NCBI GenBank assembly: GCA_947497065.1
Contig: CANMEQ010000004.1
Location: forward strand, 62,001 to 126,000
Direction: 5' to 3'
DNA: 64,000 nucleotides
Origin: an uncultured Paracoccaceae bacterium
Lineage (GTDB): Bacteria > Pseudomonadota > Alphaproteobacteria > Rhodobacterales > Rhodobacteraceae
The number at the start of each line of letters is the position of its first letter. The stretch's first letter is position 1. Of the stretch, positions 63,886 through 64,000 are shown piece after piece. The notes under the pieces are model-generated. The model ran no database searches. It saw only the letters and a program-made list of their open reading frames with translations, and had not been told where the DNA came from. Both the position numbers and the translations under genes were made by a program.

Positions 63886-64000
63886 AGGAAACTCCAACCT
63901 GAGCGGGACGCAAAAGCCGATCGTGGAGCATAAAGCCAGTGGCAGCAACTTGGATGATGTCACCAGCCGTTGTGCCTGGCACGGGTGCTTCAAACATTGC
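63869..64000 (-). CDS. grpE: GrpE nucleotide exchange factor, C-terminal end
   Basis: The last 43 residues of GrpE run in from the right edge, reading in frame AMFEAPVPGTTAGDI..GFMLHDRLLRPAQVGVSS. The β-domain motif LHDRLLRPAQVGV is diagnostic. GrpE releases ADP from DnaK, the product at the far left of this window. The 3' end overlaps mutS by 17 nt. Confidence 0.93.
   Translation of the reverse strand, partial: AMFEAPVPGTTAGDIIQVAATGFMLHDRLLRPAQVGVSSTPKS

Overview
The window reads as chromosomal DNA of a marine Roseobacter-type alphaproteobacterium (Rhodobacteraceae) of moderate GC. The call rests on gene content and order: secA / parvulin / argJ / mutT, rimP-nusA-ylxR-infB with the fused YlxR-L7Ae protein, a PBP-OmpA fusion, ubiG, ComF-GrxC-nitrilase, and HemP. 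I cannot name the genus from sequence alone. I see no rRNA, tRNA, CRISPR array, prophage, integrase or insertion sequence; almost all of the window is dense coding sequence with many ATGA/TAATG overlaps.

Layout. 1-2.7 kb: the 5' part of galU, cysQ, and an orphan polysaccharide-type ABC permease. 2.7-7.5 kb: alkB divergent from dnaK-dnaJ (heat-shock-like promoter, intrinsic terminator) and radC. 7.5-15.6 kb: secA with two uncharacterised exported proteins downstream, divergent from parvulin-argJ-mutT, then a 44-aa protein gene. 15.9-22.6 kb: the rimP-nusA-ylxR-infB operon, whose leader carries a promoter followed by an intrinsic terminator (possible attenuator), and an MltB-type lytic transglycosylase.

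22.7-35.7 kb: a carbohydrate catabolic island. One arm (leftward) has a GntR regulator, uronate isomerase, fructuronate reductase-like enzyme, GH31 glycosidase, XI-like TIM-barrel protein and Gfo/Idh/MocA oxidoreductase. The other arm (rightward) is a four-gene sugar ABC importer. A perfect palindrome resembling UxuR/ExuR operators lies between them. Inside the island, antisense to the GH31 3' end, is a candidate ~85-nt small RNA with an EcfG-like promoter and two hairpins whose loops carry anti-Shine-Dalgarno C-rich motifs. One loop is an 8-nt perfect complement to the Shine-Dalgarno sequence of the island's own GntR gene. I consider this the most interesting signal in the window.

35.8-42.8 kb: a 50-aa ORF coupled to hemP, then a peptide ABC importer (Tat-exported binding protein, fused double ATPase, two permeases) with a proline iminopeptidase gene upstream. 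42.9-49.6 kb: ubiG, marR, nitrilase, grxC, comF, a methyltransferase-like protein, hemH, a 64-aa exported protein, a CAP lipoprotein and an L,D-transpeptidase. 49.7-58 kb: a leftward run hslO-NUDIX-cca-lysE-ABC-ABC-RNA methyltransferase. 58-64 kb: NUDIX, argG, SCP2 protein, ribokinase, mutS and the 3' end of grpE.

Functions were assigned by reading motifs and protein lengths; no database search was possible.
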